A stretch of DNA of 47,189 nt. Origin: Mycobacterium sp. KBS0706. GTDB lineage: Bacteria > Pseudomonadota > Alphaproteobacteria > DSM-16000 > Inquilinaceae. Made by a program: the position numbers and the translations under genes. Positions 45,801 to 47,189 of this stretch are shown piece by piece; position 1 is the first letter of the stretch, and each line of letters opens with the position of its first letter. The notes under the pieces are model-generated. The model saw nothing but the letters and a program-made list of their open reading frames with translations. It did no database searches and was not told the DNA's origin. Where the stretch lies: the NCBI RefSeq assembly GCF_005938675.2, contig NZ_VCCH02000064.1:1-47189 (forward strand). The letters are read 5' to 3'.

Positions 45801-46036
45801 TCCTGATGACCTCCTTCGCCTTCATCTTCGGCGTGGTGCCGCTGGTGATCGCGTCGGGCGCCGGCTACGAGATGCGGCAGTCGCTGGGCACGGCGGTGTT
45901 CTTCGGCATGATCGGCGTGACCGTGTTCGGCCTGCTGTTCACGCCGCTGTTCTACGTCGTCTGCCGCTGGCTGGGCACGGTGGTCGGCCGGCGCAAGCCG
46001 GCGGTGCCGAAGCCGCAAGCCGGCCCGGCGGAGTGA
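42854..46036 (+). CDS. RND multidrug efflux transporter (AcrB/MexF type)
   Basis: Inner-membrane proton-driven drug exporter, 1060 residues, the standard HAE1 length. The proton relay aspartates lie in GIVVDDAIVVVEN (TM4, about 407-408). Other marks are PVAQYPEIAPPTIEI at the start and a lysine-bearing GLAAKNAILIVEFARQ (TM10). No outer-membrane factor (TolC/OprN) follows, so the pump must borrow one from elsewhere. Confidence 0.95.
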   Translation: MRFSHFCIDRPIFATVLSILVVLLGAAAYFTLPVAQYPEIAPPTIEIRTSYPGASAEVVSNTVATPIEQEINGVEHMLYMQSQATGDGQLVIQVTFALGTDLDIAQVLVQNRVAVAEPRLPEEVRQIGVTVRKSSPDLMMVIHLSSSDGSRDPLYISNYATLQIKDVLARLDGVGDVRIFGSRDYAMRVWLDPDKVASRNMTAGEVVAALRSQNVQVASGVLNQPPVPNQSGAYQLNVETLGRLSDPRQFGNIVIKTDTDGRVTRVRDIATVELAAQDYTANGYLDERPAVPLLIFQRPGSNALETADRLISTMQELSKSFPPGLQYNIVYNPTEFIAESVHEVEKTIWEAIVLVVIVVILFLQTWRAAIIPVVAIPISLIGTFMVMAALGYSLNNLSLFGLVLAIGIVVDDAIVVVENVERHLREGKSPKEAAHLTMDEVGGALIAIALVLCAVFIPAALISGIAGQFFRQFAVTIAAATVISAFVSLTLSPALCAILLKPHQEHHEKKTFVLFRPIQSFFRGFNWAFDKLSLGYGGLTRRIVRFAAVMLVLYVGLIGLTGLQFGRAPTGFIPDQDQGYLITVIQLPPGSSLARTDAVVRQAAKEILEVPGIAHVVPFSGFDGATFTNASNAGAIFTPFAPFAERTAKGQTVTELQRAVTQKLAHIQDAFIIVIQPPPVRGIGTGGGFKMMVEDKSGRGLPALDAATQEIVAKANQTPGLAGVFSLFNTRTPKLYADIDRVKAEMLGVPADRVFETLEVYLGSTYVNDFNYLGRTFRLTAQADGKFRQNLRDIGNYKTRSDSGGMVPLSAVASFHDRTGAYRVPRFNLYPAAEVQGATLPGYSTGYALATMEQIATETLPQGFGFEWTELALQEKLAGNTGMLVFVASVVFVFLLLAAQYESWTLPLSVILIVPMCLLAAVTGLLLRGMDVNILAQIGFVVLIGLAAKNAILIVEFARQAEEHGESRQEAAISAARTRLRPILMTSFAFIFGVVPLVIASGAGYEMRQSLGTAVFFGMIGVTVFGLLFTPLFYVVCRWLGTVVGRRKPAVPKPQAGPAE

Positions 46037-46043
46037 TTGCGAT

Positions 46044-46078
46044 GGCGGTGTCCCGGAGCCTCAGTCCGGGACACCGCC
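46044..46078. terminator. two-way hairpin between RND gene and membrane-protein gene
   Basis: A perfect 14-pair stem (GGCGGTGTCCCGGA with TCCGGGACACCGCC) around a 7-base loop, 7 bases after the RND stop. It overlaps the last codons of the converging gene. There is no T run on the plus strand. Confidence 0.6.
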
Positions 46079-46906
46079 CCGCGCCAGCTCCGGCAGGCGC
46101 AGGTCCCGGTACAGCTCCGACAGCACCCCCGCGAAGACGCTGACCCCGACCGCGGTCAGCGCCATCGACGCGAGGCTGGACACCAGCGTTGCGAGGCCGA
46201 AGCCCTGGTCCTCCGGCAGGATCGCCCCCAGCACCAGGCCGAGACCGATGGAGACCAGGACATCCCCCAGCAGAACGATGACCAGCGCTCCCAGCACCGC
46301 CAACCGCCGGCCGCGCAGCAGGCGGCTGCTCTCGGCCGCGGTCAGGCCCCGGTCGCCGATCGCGATGGCGGGCAGGACCAGGCCGTAGAAGGAGAAGGGC
46401 ACGGTCGACAGCACCAAGGTCACGACGGATAGCCCCAGGATCCCCGCCAGCCCCCCCGTCGCCCCGCCCTCGGCGAAGGACTGCAGCAGCGACGGGCCGC
46501 CGACGAGGCCGAGCAGGATCGACAGCACGAACAGTCCGGCCACGGCCGTGACCATGCCGAGGAAGCCAAGCCATATCTGGGTCAGGAGGAAGCGCAGCGT
46601 CCCGGCGTCGGCCGGGAACGGCGCCAGCTCGCCTCGCAGCACGTAGCGATGCCAGCTGACCGCGATCAGCGCGATGGCGAACAGCAGGACCAGAATCGAC
46701 AGCAGCATGGCCAGGGCGCCGGCGCCGGACGGCGCCTGGCCCGAAGCCATCATCACGACATCGTCGCCCCACAGCCAGTCGATGGCGAAGTGGAAGATCA
46801 GCGCGAAGGCGATCGCCGGCGCCGCCAGCCATGCCAGGGCGCGGATATGCCCCAGGCTCCAGCCCAGCGCCCGCCGCAGCAGGTCGCCGCTCGAAAGTGC
46901 CGCCAT
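46061..46906 (-). CDS. YciC-like multi-pass membrane protein
   Basis: Inner-membrane protein of 281 residues with about six hydrophobic segments. The GDRGLTAAESSRLLRGRRLAVLG loop between segments resembles YciC/glycerophosphoryl-type membrane-domain proteins. The ATG at 46906 is preceded by GGAAGGGG with good spacing; ATG 46909 is possible. No catalytic motif is seen and the function is unknown. Confidence 0.7.
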   Translation of the reverse strand: MAALSSGDLLRRALGWSLGHIRALAWLAAPAIAFALIFHFAIDWLWGDDVVMMASGQAPSGAGALAMLLSILVLLFAIALIAVSWHRYVLRGELAPFPADAGTLRFLLTQIWLGFLGMVTAVAGLFVLSILLGLVGGPSLLQSFAEGGATGGLAGILGLSVVTLVLSTVPFSFYGLVLPAIAIGDRGLTAAESSRLLRGRRLAVLGALVIVLLGDVLVSIGLGLVLGAILPEDQGFGLATLVSSLASMALTAVGVSVFAGVLSELYRDLRLPELARGGVPD

Positions 46907-47106
46907 CATCCATCCCCTTCCCACGAATCGGGGCGGATCATTTCAGCCGGGCGCGTGAGAGGCAACCGGCCGGGATCGAATCATGGACCGCATCGTTTCG
47001 CGGGGATGATGGGGTTTTCCAGGATGGCACGAGGCGCAGACGCGCGCAGACGCTCCCCACTCCCCGCAGGAGGAGTGTGGAAGGCTGCGCAACCGGGCTT
47101 CGTAGG

Positions 47107-47189
47107 CTGGGTTCGCGGTACGCGAACCCAACAGGATCGGGGAGCCGCGAGGGCAGCGGGATGTTGGGTTCGCCAAAGAGCGAACCCGA
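47107..47189. repeat. GGTTCGC/GCGAACC inverted repeats at the right edge
   Basis: TGGGTTCGC-GGTAC-GCGAACCCA (about 47109-47131) is followed by another pair, TTGGGTTCGC and GCGAACCC (about 47164-47188). They form two hairpins of a third repeat family. The 46907-47189 stretch otherwise shows no gene I trust. Confidence 0.6.

Noticed and set aside
46943..47176. A 77-codon minus-strand open frame at the right edge
   Set aside because: It runs through the GGTTCGC repeats, has no recognisable domain and no ribosome site I trust.

Overview
The window is about 47 kb of very GC-rich (roughly 70% by eye) bacterial chromosome. It is gene-dense, with many 4-base ATGA overlaps. The gene families (UrtABCDE-urease, NasS/NasT, fused NirB, CueR-CopA) and the short palindromic repeats fit an alphaproteobacterium, probably Rhodospirillales-like (Azospirillum/Inquilinus type). 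That placement is inference. I see no rRNA, tRNA, CRISPR, insertion sequence or prophage.

Layout. (1) 51-9078, minus strand: urea uptake and breakdown, urtABCDE-ureD-ureA-ureB-ureC; ureE/F/G presumably lie beyond the left edge. (2) 9284-21026, plus strand: nitrate assimilation, nasT, a leader, nasS, nrtABD, nirBD, nasA and a siroheme synthase. (3) 21093-22544: a secreted alpha/beta hydrolase. (4) 22700-25988: a copper module, copZ divergent from copA-cueR, with a CueR-type operator in front of each side. (5) 26122-29738: a ribose-type sugar ABC transporter, then a VOC protein. (6) 30392-31627: a NarK-type transporter. (7) 31691-38986: small genes including a LysE exporter behind a probable attenuator, an ArsR/SRPBCC pair, DUF190, crcB, rluC and others. 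(8) 39052-46906: an LpxO-like hydroxylase, rarA, a tripartite RND pump without its outer-membrane factor, and a membrane protein.

How it works together. The first 21 kb plus narK form one nitrogen-scavenging regulon. I can read four sigma-54 promoters (GG-N10-GC) in front of urtA, nasT, nasS and narK. Each lies near a TGC-N11-GCA dyad typical of NtrC sites. The nas operon has a second layer: a long intrinsic terminator just before nasS, overlapped by one copy of a repeated 16-base element, as expected for NasT (ANTAR) antitermination. nasT lies upstream of this switch, while nasS, its probable inhibitor, lies inside the controlled operon.

Less expected features: a structured palindromic repeat is read in frame at the N-terminus of both urtB and the siroheme synthase, in opposite orientations; the siroheme synthase carries a decayed methyltransferase remnant; and the LysE gene is preceded by what looks like a leaderless 31-codon leader peptide and an attenuator. 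No wholly new multi-gene system is evident. The in-frame repeats and the leader structures are the best leads.
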